DNA from: Mycolicibacterium aubagnense
GTDB taxonomy: Bacteria; Actinomycetota; Actinomycetes; Mycobacteriales; Mycobacteriaceae
Direction of reading: 5' to 3'
NCBI RefSeq assembly: GCF_010730955.1
Contig: NZ_AP022577.1
Location: 1,426,001-1,490,000 of the forward strand
DNA length: 64,000 bases
Shown: positions 8,261 to 16,414 of the stretch, piece by piece
Layout of the letters: each line of letters opens with the position of its first letter
Position numbering within the stretch: the stretch's first letter is position 1
Notes under the pieces: model-generated
The model's input: only the letters and a program-made list of their open reading frames with translations
The model's database searches: none
What the model was told of the DNA's origin: nothing
Position numbers and translations under genes: made by a program

Positions 8261-9063
8261 CGATGTTCGACACCATCAAGTACGAGGTCGAGGGCCACAA
8301 AGCCATCATCACGCTGAACCGGCCCGACGCCCTCAACGCGCTGAGCCCACACATGGTCACCGAGCTGCGCACGGCCTACGACCAGGCCGAGAACGACGAC
8401 GCCGTGTGGCTGCTCATCATCACCGGCACCGGTCGCGGGTTCTGCACCGGCGCGGACGTGAAGGAGATTCCGGGCGACGGCAAGGTCGTCGACGAACGCC
8501 CCTACCTGTCCACCTATGACCAATGGGAGGCACCGCAGGAAGGCACTCCGCCATTCCGGCGGATGGCGAAGCCGGTGCTGGCAGCCATCAACGGCATCTG
8601 CTGCGGTGCAGGCCTCGACTGGGTCACCACCGCGGACATCGTGATTGCCTCCGAACGGGCCACCTTCTTCGATCCACACGTCAGCATCGGCCTGGTCGCC
8701 GGCCGCGAAGTCGTCCGACTGGCACGCGTGTTGCCACGATCGGTTGCCATGCGAATGGCGTTGATGGGCAAGCACGAGCGGCTGAGTGCGATACGCGCGT
8801 TCGAGCTCGGGATGATCAGCGAGGTGGTCGAACACGACCGCCTGCTCGAGCGGGCCCAGGAGATCGCCGACACCATCAACTCCAATGCGCCGCTGGCTGT
8901 TCGGGGTACCCGGCTGGCGGTCCTCAAAGGCCTGGACCTACCACTACACGAAGCCGAGATGCTCGCCGAGTCCTTCCGGGAACGCAACCTGCACACCGCC
9001 GACTCCCTGGAGGGGCCGAGGGCGTTCGTCGAGAAGCGCGCACCGAACTGGCAGTGCCGATGA
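8257..9063 (+). CDS. Atypical crotonase-fold enzyme, first of a related tandem pair
   Basis: A 268-residue protein; GTG 8257 overlaps the previous stop, and ATG 8263 is the alternative. It has a crotonase oxyanion segment (F-C-T-G-A-D-V). The two hydratase glutamate positions read Asp and His, in L-D-W-V-T-T-A-D and F-F-D-P-H-V-S. The F-F-D-x-H-V-S-x-G-L-V stretch recurs in the next gene, so the two are probably ancient duplicates. It may act as a hydrolase or lyase rather than a hydratase; function is unknown. Confidence 0.85.
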   Translation: MTMFDTIKYEVEGHKAIITLNRPDALNALSPHMVTELRTAYDQAENDDAVWLLIITGTGRGFCTGADVKEIPGDGKVVDERPYLSTYDQWEAPQEGTPPFRRMAKPVLAAINGICCGAGLDWVTTADIVIASERATFFDPHVSIGLVAGREVVRLARVLPRSVAMRMALMGKHERLSAIRAFELGMISEVVEHDRLLERAQEIADTINSNAPLAVRGTRLAVLKGLDLPLHEAEMLAESFRERNLHTADSLEGPRAFVEKRAPNWQCR

Positions 9064-9839
9064 CGTTCGAGACCATCACTCTCGACGTGGACACCGCCGA
9101 CCACGTCGCCACCATCACGCTGAACCGGCCCGAGGCGCTCAACGCGTTCAACCGCACCATGTGCGAGGAGATGGTGCGAGCATGGCAGGCCGTCAAAGGT
9201 GACGACACCGTCCACGCCGTGGTGCTGCGCGCCGCGGGTGACCGGGCGTTCAGCGCCGGACTCGACGTGAAAACGCCCTACGGCCAACCGGATAACGTGT
9301 GGAACCACGAAGACCCCGGCGAGGCGCTCAGCCCCAAGTGGCAGAAGATGTGGAAGCCCGTGGTCTGCGCCGTCAATGGCATCTGCACCGCCGGCGCGTT
9401 CTACTTCGTCAACGAATCCGACGTCGTCATCTGTTCGGAGGATGCGACCTTCTTCGACTCGCATGTCAGCGCCGGACTGGTCTCAGCGCTGGAGCCGATC
9501 GGGCTGATGCGACGGATCGGGCTCGCCGAAACCCTGCGAATCGTATTGATGGGCAACGACGAACGCGTCGGGGCGGCCACCGCCCTGCGCATCGGGTTGG
9601 TATCCGAGGTGGTGCCCGCCGATCAGTTATGGGATCGTGCACACGCCGTCGCCGCCGGCATCGCTGCCAAACCGCCCTCGGCCACCCAGGGCACCGTCAA
9701 GGCCATCTGGGAGTCGCTGGACAAGCCCTACCGCGCGGCCATGGAACAGAACCTGATCTACACCCGCCTAGGAAATCCCTTGGGCACGGCCGAACTCGGC
9801 ACCGAACCGGCCAAGAGAAACGCGCCGAGGATCCGGTGA
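9060..9839 (+). CDS. Atypical crotonase-fold enzyme, second of a related tandem pair
   Basis: A 259-residue protein starting at ATG 9060, which overlaps the stop of the previous gene (ATGA). The open frame extends upstream to 8523, but that part is an antiphase reading of the preceding gene. Oxyanion segment: A-F-S-A-G-L-D-V. The hydratase glutamate positions read Tyr and His (F-F-D-S-H-V-S-A-G-L-V). It is close in sequence to the gene at 8257; the two may form a hetero-oligomer or catalyse consecutive steps. Confidence 0.85.
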   Translation: MTFETITLDVDTADHVATITLNRPEALNAFNRTMCEEMVRAWQAVKGDDTVHAVVLRAAGDRAFSAGLDVKTPYGQPDNVWNHEDPGEALSPKWQKMWKPVVCAVNGICTAGAFYFVNESDVVICSEDATFFDSHVSAGLVSALEPIGLMRRIGLAETLRIVLMGNDERVGAATALRIGLVSEVVPADQLWDRAHAVAAGIAAKPPSATQGTVKAIWESLDKPYRAAMEQNLIYTRLGNPLGTAELGTEPAKRNAPRIR

Positions 9840-11233
9840 CGCACCCGCTGAGCACGCGCATCACCGAGGTGCTGCAGCTGGACCCAGCGGCGAATGCCAT
9901 TGAATACCAAAGGCAGTGGTATTCGTGGCGCCAACTGGCTGATACCGCCGAGACGGTCGCCGGCATCTCCCCCGGCGGCCAGATCGGGATGCTGCTGCGT
10001 AACCGGCCCGATCACGTCGGGGCACTGCTCGGTGTCTTGATGTCAGGTGGCACCGTCGTCACCATCAACCCGGCGCGCGGCGACGAGCGGATCCGTGCCG
10101 ACCTCGCGGCGCTCGACCTGTCGACCGTCATCGGCGATCCCGGCGACCTGGACGCCCAGCCCGCAGCATCCTTGGGAGGTTTGCGGGTCTGGGCGGGCAA
10201 TGGCACCGCCGAAACTCTTCCATCGGTTGCGGTACGCATGCTGACCAGCGGAACGACGGGGCCGCCCAAGCGAATCGACCTCACTTACGACATGCTGAGC
10301 CGCAGCCTGATGGGTCCGGCACCGACAGCACTGCGGCGCGGCGTGGCAATCGTCAACGCGCCCATGGTTCACATCGGCGGGGTGTTCCGGGTGCTGCAGT
10401 GCATCACGTCGGGACGGTCGTTCGCTCTGCTGGACCGGTTCGACCTCGACCGATGGGCCGATGCGGTCCGCCGGCACCGTCCCGCGGCGGTATCGCTGGT
10501 CCCGGCAGCGCTGCGCGCGGTCTTGCATTCGGACCTGGGTGCCGACGACCTGGCGAGTATCCGCGCGGTGACGTCGGGTACCGCCCCGCTGTCCCCCGAC
10601 GATGCCGACGCCTTCACGGCCAAGTTCGGCATTCCCGTCCTGACTTCCTATGCGGCAACGGAATTCGGCGGCGGCGTCGCAGGCTGGACCATCGATGACT
10701 ATCACCGGTTCTGGAAAGCGAAGCGCGGCAGCGTCGGCCGAGCGACACTCGGCGCCTTGCTCCGCGTCGTCGACGATCGCGGCAACCCGCTGACTCCAGG
10801 CGAACCAGGTCTACTGGAGGTCAAGCCGGGCCAACTCGGGCCGTCCACGGACTGGATGCGCACCACCGACCTGGCCCGAATCGACGCCGACGGATTCGTG
10901 TGGATTCTGGGGCGCGCGGATCAAGCCATCATCCGTGGCGGGTTCAAGGTGCTACCAGACGACGTCCGCGCCGCGATTGAGGGTCACCCGGCGGTGGCGG
11001 GCGCCGCGGTGGTGGGCTCCCCCGACGAACGATTGGGCGAGACGCCCGTCGCCATGGTGGAACTGCGAGCACCCGCTGAGGTCGACGACATCGTCGACTA
11101 CCTCCGAACCCGGTTGGCACGGTACGAGATTCCCAGCGCGATCACGATCGTCCAGCAGATTCCCCGCACGCCCTCCGGCAAGGCGGATCTGAGTGAGGTC
11201 CACCGATTCTTCGCCGAGCAACATGCCGAATAA
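9836..11233 (+). CDS. Acyl-CoA synthetase (AMP-binding, FadD-like)
   Basis: A 465-residue adenylate-forming enzyme starting at GTG 9836, overlapping the previous stop (GTGA). Core motifs are visible: L-T-S-G-T-T-G-P-P-K (phosphate loop), Y-A-A-T-E-F-G, the hinge region R-T-T-D-L-A-R-I-D, and the C-terminal lysine in T-P-S-G-K-A-D. It activates a carboxylic acid to acyl-AMP and then acyl-CoA. It is slightly short for the family (about 500 residues or more). It probably primes one of the acids that enters the pathway. Confidence 0.92.
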   Translation: MTHPLSTRITEVLQLDPAANAIEYQRQWYSWRQLADTAETVAGISPGGQIGMLLRNRPDHVGALLGVLMSGGTVVTINPARGDERIRADLAALDLSTVIGDPGDLDAQPAASLGGLRVWAGNGTAETLPSVAVRMLTSGTTGPPKRIDLTYDMLSRSLMGPAPTALRRGVAIVNAPMVHIGGVFRVLQCITSGRSFALLDRFDLDRWADAVRRHRPAAVSLVPAALRAVLHSDLGADDLASIRAVTSGTAPLSPDDADAFTAKFGIPVLTSYAATEFGGGVAGWTIDDYHRFWKAKRGSVGRATLGALLRVVDDRGNPLTPGEPGLLEVKPGQLGPSTDWMRTTDLARIDADGFVWILGRADQAIIRGGFKVLPDDVRAAIEGHPAVAGAAVVGSPDERLGETPVAMVELRAPAEVDDIVDYLRTRLARYEIPSAITIVQQIPRTPSGKADLSEVHRFFAEQHAE

Positions 11234-12722
11234 TCCGGGCACCATCGACCACCTGGTGCGGACGTGCAGCGCGGCACATCCCGACAAGCCGGCGGTGATC
11301 GACACCACCCGCTCGATGAGCTACGGCGAGCTCGATACATCTAGCCGCAGCCTGGCCGCGACGTTCGTGCAGGCCGGGATCGGCATGGGTACCCGCGTCG
11401 GCCTGATCATGCCGAACACCGTCGGCTGGGTGCGGATCGCCGTTGCGGTGACTCGGATCGGCGCAGTGCTGGTTCCACTGAGCACCCTGCTGCGTGGGCC
11501 GGAATTGGTCGGTCAACTACGGGTTGCGTCGGTGCAACACCTGATCACCGTCGACGAGTTCCGGGGACACCGCTATCTGGATGAACTCCGAGCCGAGCAC
11601 GCGGCGCTGCCCCAACTGCGCCGTGTCTGGGCGGCCACCGAGCTGGTCGCTGGATCGGCGACTGATCGTGTCGACGCGATGGCCGAAACCGTCACGCCCG
11701 CAGACACGCTCGCCATCATGTTCACCTCCGGCAGCAGCGGTCCGCCCAAGGGTGTCATCCACTCTCACGGCAATGCGCTCGGCGCCGTGCGAGCGGGGTT
11801 GGCGGCGCGGTGCATCGACACCGACACGCGGCTGTACCTGCCGATGCCATTCTTCTGGGTGGGCGGATTCGGCAGCGGCATCCTATCGGCACTCGTGGCC
11901 GGCGCGACGCTGGTCACCGAGGAGGTTCCCCGGCCCGACACCACCTTGCCGTTGCTGCAGCGCGAGCGCGTGACGCTGTTCCGCGGCTGGCCGGACCAAG
12001 CCGAAGCGATTGCCCGCCATGCGGATTCGGTCGGGGCCTCGCTACCCACGCTCCTGCCGGGCAGCCTGCCCGCGCTCCTGCCGGAAGCGCAGCGCGCCGC
12101 ACCTGAAGCGCGCGCACGCCTGTTCGGGATGACGGAGTCGTTCGGCCCGTACTGCGGCTATCCGGCCGACACCGACCTGCCGCCCGGGAAATGGGGCAGC
12201 TGCGGTAAACCGTTCTCCGGCACGGAGGTACGGATCGCTGATCCGGAGACCGGTACACCCGTGCAGGTCGGCGAGGTCGGCATGATCCAGATTCGCGGAC
12301 CGCATCTCATGCGCGGAATCTGCGGGCGCACAAGCGAAGAGCTGTTCACGGCCGACGGCTACTACCCCACCGGCGACCTCGCACATGTCGACGAGGACGG
12401 CTTCGTGTTCTATCACGGCCGGTCCGACGACATGTTCAAGGTCAATGGCGCGACCGTCTACCCGAGCGAGGTCGAACAGGCGTTGCGCGCCATCGACGGT
12501 GTCGACGCCGCAGCGGTGACGGACGTCGCCGGCGCGGTCGGAGCAGCCGTCGTCAGTCGCACCATGACCGTGGGCGAGGTGCACGCGGCGGCGCGAAAAC
12601 GATTGAGCTCCTTCAAAGTACCGACGGTGTGGCTGCTGCTGACCTCCGACGACGAACTACCTCGCGGATCCACCGGGAAGGTGAATGCGTCCGGCCTGCG
12701 GGAGTTGTTGACGCAATCCTGA
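11223..12722 (+). CDS. Acyl-CoA synthetase (AMP-binding, FadD-like)
   Basis: A 499-residue adenylate-forming enzyme from ATG 11223; an in-frame upstream start exists at 11193. It carries the F-T-S-G-S-S-G-P-P-K-G phosphate loop, F-G-M-T-E-S-F-G, the T-G-D-L-A-H-V-D-E-D-G motif and the C-terminal T-G-K-V-N lysine. It is the last gene of the five-gene operon and overlaps the preceding synthetase. Two different synthetases in one operon suggest activation at two stages, for example the parent acid and a degradation product. It ends 1 nt from the convergent TesB gene. Confidence 0.92.
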   Translation: MPNNPGTIDHLVRTCSAAHPDKPAVIDTTRSMSYGELDTSSRSLAATFVQAGIGMGTRVGLIMPNTVGWVRIAVAVTRIGAVLVPLSTLLRGPELVGQLRVASVQHLITVDEFRGHRYLDELRAEHAALPQLRRVWAATELVAGSATDRVDAMAETVTPADTLAIMFTSGSSGPPKGVIHSHGNALGAVRAGLAARCIDTDTRLYLPMPFFWVGGFGSGILSALVAGATLVTEEVPRPDTTLPLLQRERVTLFRGWPDQAEAIARHADSVGASLPTLLPGSLPALLPEAQRAAPEARARLFGMTESFGPYCGYPADTDLPPGKWGSCGKPFSGTEVRIADPETGTPVQVGEVGMIQIRGPHLMRGICGRTSEELFTADGYYPTGDLAHVDEDGFVFYHGRSDDMFKVNGATVYPSEVEQALRAIDGVDAAAVTDVAGAVGAAVVSRTMTVGEVHAAARKRLSSFKVPTVWLLLTSDDELPRGSTGKVNASGLRELLTQS

Positions 12723-12723
12723 C

Positions 12724-13581
12724 TTATAGGCGCGCCGTCGCGGCGACGGCGGTGTCGGAGGTGCGCAGCGGACGGATCATGCCTTCTTGTGTGAACGACG
12801 CGATCAGCCGGCCGTCCTCGGTGTGGACTTGCCCACGCACATAGGACATTCCGGCGCCGACCTGGGTGCTCTCGTGCGAGTACAGCAGCCACCCATCCCA
12901 GTCGACGGGCTCGTGAAAGGTGACCGTGACGGTCATCGGCGCGGTGGAAACCGTGAGGTGCGCCTGACTGGTGCCGATGCCGGCGTGCGCACGCATGGTC
13001 GTCGAGATCGACAAGTGGCCGGTGAAGTGCGCGAGCAGCGCCTTGGCCAGGTCGTCACGACGCGGGATCGGGTCATAGTGCAGCCACGCGTGCAATTCGG
13101 GTGGGCCGACCTCGTCGGGGCTGTTGACGTCTACGACATCGACGAGGCGGAGTTCGCGACCGGTCATCGGCATGTGGCTCTGAATCGCCTTTGCCGGCAG
13201 CGCGATATCGGGACGTTTTGCGTGGTGCCGGATCACGTCGGGCGTGGGGGTGTCAGTCAGCACCGTCACCGTCGCGCAGCGTCGGCCGTCCTGTTCCACC
13301 GCCACCACCGCGGCGGCGAAGCTCCGGCCGTCGTTGACCACGTCGACGACGAAGTCGACGGGCAACTCGACCTGAACGGCCCGGCCGAAGATCGCGTGCG
13401 CAGACCGAACGGATTTGGTGGGCAACTGTTTTGCCACGGCAACAATCGACTGCGCCAGCAGTTGGGTACCGTCGACGATCGCTCGTTCACCGCCGTCATT
13501 GAAGCCACGGAAGCGCCCGGGCCCTGCCGGCTGGACATCGAACACCTCGAGCATCCCGGTGACGGAGGACGGTGTGGTCAT
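12724..13581 (-). CDS. Acyl-CoA thioesterase II (TesB-like)
   Basis: A 285-residue double-hotdog thioesterase, the usual length for the family. The N-terminal hotdog covers about residues 1-110 and the C-terminal one about 160-275, with the conserved W-L-L-Y-S-H-E-S and Y-V-R-G-Q-V-H-T-E-D-G-R-L-I-A-S-F-T-Q-E-G segments, typical of TesB. It hydrolyses acyl-CoA to free acid and CoA. It is the last gene of a three-gene unit (F420 oxidoreductase, DUF427, TesB), all joined by 4-nt overlaps. Confidence 0.92.
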   Translation of the reverse strand: MTTPSSVTGMLEVFDVQPAGPGRFRGFNDGGERAIVDGTQLLAQSIVAVAKQLPTKSVRSAHAIFGRAVQVELPVDFVVDVVNDGRSFAAAVVAVEQDGRRCATVTVLTDTPTPDVIRHHAKRPDIALPAKAIQSHMPMTGRELRLVDVVDVNSPDEVGPPELHAWLHYDPIPRRDDLAKALLAHFTGHLSISTTMRAHAGIGTSQAHLTVSTAPMTVTVTFHEPVDWDGWLLYSHESTQVGAGMSYVRGQVHTEDGRLIASFTQEGMIRPLRTSDTAVAATARL

Positions 13582-13967
13582 GCCTGGCCGTATCCGAGAA
13601 CCGCGGGGTGGGCCTGGCCGACTCGGACGTTCACCCGGTCCTGGTAGAACGCGATGTGGTCGCGCAGCCGCGCCACTTGTTCAGCCGGATCCTCGTAGCT
13701 CCAACACACCGGTTCGCCCCCGTCTCCATCGAAGCGCCAATAGGTGGCTTGTCCCTTGAATGGGCAGCGGCTGGTGGCGTCCGGATCTCTGCGCAATTCG
13801 GTACGGACGTCCGAGCGCGGGAAGTAGAACACCAGGCCGTGATCCTGCTCGTCGACGAGCAGAGCGGCGGTCGTCGCGGCGATCAGCCGGCCGTCGTGCT
13901 CGGCCGTAATCGTATTGCGGCGCCGATGGATGTCGACGCGGTAGTCGGGGCGGTCCTCGAAACTCAT
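13578..13967 (-). CDS. DUF427 domain protein
   Basis: A 129-residue DUF427 protein starting at ATG 13967; the longer frame upstream lies within the neighbouring gene. The family signature appears as Y-F-P-R-S-D-V, then C-P-F-K-G-Q-A-T-Y-W and V-C-W-S-Y-E-D-P. DUF427 is a small beta-barrel family of unknown reaction, often found next to oxidoreductases in actinobacteria. It overlaps both neighbours by 4 nt. Confidence 0.88.
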   Translation of the reverse strand: MSFEDRPDYRVDIHRRRNTITAEHDGRLIAATTAALLVDEQDHGLVFYFPRSDVRTELRRDPDATSRCPFKGQATYWRFDGDGGEPVCWSYEDPAEQVARLRDHIAFYQDRVNVRVGQAHPAVLGYGQA

Positions 13968-14806
13968 GTCGCTGTCACCACCGTCTCGGCGAACTCTCGC
14001 AGGGTGTCCGGCCGCGCGAAGTCGGCGAACCATACGTAGAACCGTTCCACGCCAAGCTCGCTCATCCGGCCGAAGTGGTCGATCAGCTCGTCGGACGTTC
14101 CGCACGTCAGCCCGTCGCCGAGGTAACCGAACCGGCGGGTGCTCGTCTCGGTGACCGTCGCGCGGTCCGCACCGGATCCGATGAACCCGACCATCTGCTG
14201 CACCGACACCCGCGCGTTGCCCGCATGTGGACGCAGCTGCTCAAGCCGACCGAGCTGGTTGCACGGCAGGTTCCACCAATCGGCATGTCTGCGAACCAAT
14301 TCCATGGTCCGGTTGCCGACACCGCCGAGCACCAGCGGAATCGGATGTTCACGGCGCGGGAATTGGGCGTTGTCACCGTCGTCGCCCCAGTACTGCCGGA
14401 TCAGAGTCAGATCACGTTCCAGCCGGCGGAATCGGGCCGGTGGGTCATCAGCGTTGTCGACACCGAAACGTTCGAATTCGGCCGGCATCGATCCCGCACC
14501 CAGGCCGAGTTCGAATCGCCCGCCCGACGCGGCGGACATCGTGACGGCGTGTTTGGCGAGCACCGCCGGGTGCCGGAAACCGTCGCACAGCACGAGATGC
14601 CCGACGCGCAGCCGCTGCGTCCGCGCCGCGACCCATGCGGCGATCGCCGTGGCGTCCCAGATGCCGCGGTCCGGGGCACCCGGAGCTTCGAGGTGGTCGA
14701 TGAACGCGATGCCGTCGAAGCCCGCGCGCTCGGCTACCCGTGCACGCTCGACGATCTCATCGATACTCAGCTGCACCTGCGGCAGAAAGAGGAACCACTC
14801 GGTCAT
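13964..14806 (-). CDS. LLM-class F420-dependent oxidoreductase
   Basis: A 280-residue luciferase-like TIM-barrel protein. The N-terminal segment (F-L-P-Q-V-Q-L-S...A-R-V-A-E-R-A-G-F-D-G-I-A-F-I-D-H) and G-L-G-A-G-S-M-P-A-E-F-E-R-F-G are typical of mycobacterial F420 enzymes. It would use reduced or oxidised F420 for hydride transfer to an unknown substrate. It is the first gene of the unit with DUF427 and TesB. A perfect palindrome lies immediately upstream (14813-14827). Confidence 0.9.
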   Translation of the reverse strand: MTEWFLFLPQVQLSIDEIVERARVAERAGFDGIAFIDHLEAPGAPDRGIWDATAIAAWVAARTQRLRVGHLVLCDGFRHPAVLAKHAVTMSAASGGRFELGLGAGSMPAEFERFGVDNADDPPARFRRLERDLTLIRQYWGDDGDNAQFPRREHPIPLVLGGVGNRTMELVRRHADWWNLPCNQLGRLEQLRPHAGNARVSVQQMVGFIGSGADRATVTETSTRRFGYLGDGLTCGTSDELIDHFGRMSELGVERFYVWFADFARPDTLREFAETVVTAT

Positions 14807-14812
14807 GACCTC

Positions 14813-14827
14813 ATCACTTTAAGTGAT
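14813..14827. promoter_or_regulatory. Palindromic operator before the F420 oxidoreductase unit
   Basis: ATCACTT-T-AAGTGAT, a perfect 7+1+7 inverted repeat that ends 7 nt before the ATG at 14806. The position would block transcription or translation initiation if bound. No regulator gene is adjacent, so the partner is unknown. Confidence 0.6.
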
Positions 14828-14947
14828 TGGGAAGTCACCTTCTACCTTTTCGGTAATGCAATTCTCTTTCCCAACGGTTTTCCAACGGTCCGTCACTAGC
14901 GTTCACGGTGCCAACGCACTGGCGATCACGAAGGGTGTACCGACCAG

Positions 14948-15565
14948 ATGACAGTCCTCAGCAACCGCACGAAGCTTGTCGCAACCGTAAAACGCAACGC
15001 CGCCAATGCCCTTCGCGTCGAACTCGCCGACGCATCGGCACAGCCCGTGGGAGAGGCCCGCCAGAAGTCCGGCCTCGGCGTCCTCCTCGGCTTCAAGAAC
15101 GGCGGGCGCAGCACCTACAACCTCGCAGCAGAGGGTCGCACGCTGACCATCGACGTCGCCGGCACCACCACTGTCAGCGAGTCCGGCACCGAAATCGGCA
15201 AGCTCGTCCCCCACGACGGCGCCGCCCGGTTCGACGATCCGACCGGAGCCGTCCTGGCCTACCTGCGTCCGCACGTCGGTCATACCGCGGGCGAAGCCTG
15301 GCGGCACCCGATCCTCACCCCCCATGGCGAGCCCATGGGCACGCTCACCCTGTTCCCGATGTCCTCGGCCGCCGAGCTCCGCGAGTATCTCGACCGGATT
15401 GTCGACCAAGTTGTCCTGGACTGGGACATCAACTACACGAACTTGCGGCTGCCCGCGCTCGGCTCGGCGCTCGACCTGCAGCAGCCCGTCGCGGGCCGGC
15501 TCGGCGACCTCCTGGCGTGTGCGTGTGTCGACAGCTGCACCCTGCCGCGCGGGTACTCCGCCTGA
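14948..15565 (+). CDS. Conserved protein of unknown function
   Basis: A 205-residue soluble protein without signal peptide or transmembrane segment. Residues 1-110 look beta-rich with alternating strands and turns (K-N-G-G-R-S-T-Y-N-L, G-T-E-I-G-K-L-V). A C-terminal Cys pair lies in L-A-C-A-C-V-D-S-C. A Tubby/LURP-one-like beta-barrel is possible from the strand pattern, but I do not recognise it. It is divergent from the F420 oxidoreductase unit. Confidence 0.7.
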   Translation: MTVLSNRTKLVATVKRNAANALRVELADASAQPVGEARQKSGLGVLLGFKNGGRSTYNLAAEGRTLTIDVAGTTTVSESGTEIGKLVPHDGAARFDDPTGAVLAYLRPHVGHTAGEAWRHPILTPHGEPMGTLTLFPMSSAAELREYLDRIVDQVVLDWDINYTNLRLPALGSALDLQQPVAGRLGDLLACACVDSCTLPRGYSA

Positions 15566-15576
15566 GAGGACCCCGC

Positions 15577-15879
15577 CTAAGCCCGGCTCGTCTTGATGTC
15601 GAAACCGACCTTCTCCCCGTCGACGCTGGTGATCTTCATGTGCGCCTTGTACGGACCTTCCGGCCCGGTGAAGGTGCAGTCGAATTCACCGCCGACTTTG
15701 GCGTCGACCCCGGAGGGGCATTTGACGTCAGTCGGGTGGAAGCCGGTTTTACTGGTCACCATGTCGGTCACCGACTGCGCGGCCCCGTCGGGCTTGATGG
15801 TTGAACCGCAAGCGCTGAGCTGCAGCGCGAGAACTCCGATGATGAGCGTGGTGCCGAGGAAACCGGTGGATCGGGTCAT
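15577..15879 (-). CDS. DUF4333-type lipoprotein
   Basis: A 100-residue predicted lipoprotein. The signal peptide ends in the lipobox L-S-A-C with lipidated Cys at residue 24. The remaining small domain (V-K-C-P-S-G-V-D-A-K-V-G-G-E-F-D-C-T-F) resembles the mycobacterial DUF4333 family with a Cys pair. It should be anchored at the outer face of the plasma membrane. Role unknown. Confidence 0.85.
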   Translation of the reverse strand: MTRSTGFLGTTLIIGVLALQLSACGSTIKPDGAAQSVTDMVTSKTGFHPTDVKCPSGVDAKVGGEFDCTFTGPEGPYKAHMKITSVDGEKVGFDIKTSRA

Positions 15880-16043
15880 GGCTGGAAGGTAGCCAGGTGC
15901 CGTTGGAAAAGCGTTGGAGGGCCGCGTCCCGCGCGTGCCTCAAATCTATTTCGCAAAAAGTGTCCTGTTTCAGTTCGGTGGCCGCTCCTACCCATAGGCG
16001 GAGCCTCACCGTGGGGCCCCCGAGCCTAGAAATGGGAACCGAC

Positions 16044-16382
16044 ATGAACCACACCCACAACACCAAGACAAACCGGCTCATCGCAGCGGTCGGCGCAGCA
16101 GCGGCACCCGCCCTGATGTTCATTGCTTCGAGCTGGACAGCTGCCCCTGCTTTCGCAGTCTGCAACGAGGGCACCCCGAACTGTCAGCAGGTCGACTCCG
16201 GGCACCAGCGGGCTTCCGACCAAATCAACGGCGCGTTGCTGAGCGGCCAGTGCGCAGGACCCGACGGCTTCTGCGACGACAGCATCCCGGGCAGCGACGT
16301 CACGCCCCAGCAAGGGACTCCGAAGCCCCCGACCAAGACGGGCATCGTCCACACTCCAGTCACGACGACTGTACGGAAATAG
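16044..16382 (+). CDS. Small secreted protein of unknown function
   Basis: A 112-residue exported protein from ATG 16044, preceded by a GGGAACC stretch; ATG 16032 is in frame. The signal peptide ends at A-P-A-F-A before V-C-N-E-G. The mature part has four cysteines and a Pro/Thr-rich tail (T-P-K-P-P-T-K-T-G). No family recognised. Confidence 0.72.
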   Translation: MNHTHNTKTNRLIAAVGAAAAPALMFIASSWTAAPAFAVCNEGTPNCQQVDSGHQRASDQINGALLSGQCAGPDGFCDDSIPGSDVTPQQGTPKPPTKTGIVHTPVTTTVRK

Positions 16383-16414
16383 CCGGCACCCCACCCGCCA
16401 GGCACCCCACCCGC

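Noticed and set aside
8523..9059. In-frame N-terminal extension of the crotonase at 9060
   Set aside because: It overlaps the previous crotonase in another frame, and the translation is Arg/Gly-rich. ATG 9060 overlaps the upstream stop in the usual coupled manner.
9299..9835. In-frame extension of the acyl-CoA synthetase
   Set aside because: Runs antiphase through a well-supported crotonase; the GTG at 9836 gives a normal family N-terminus.
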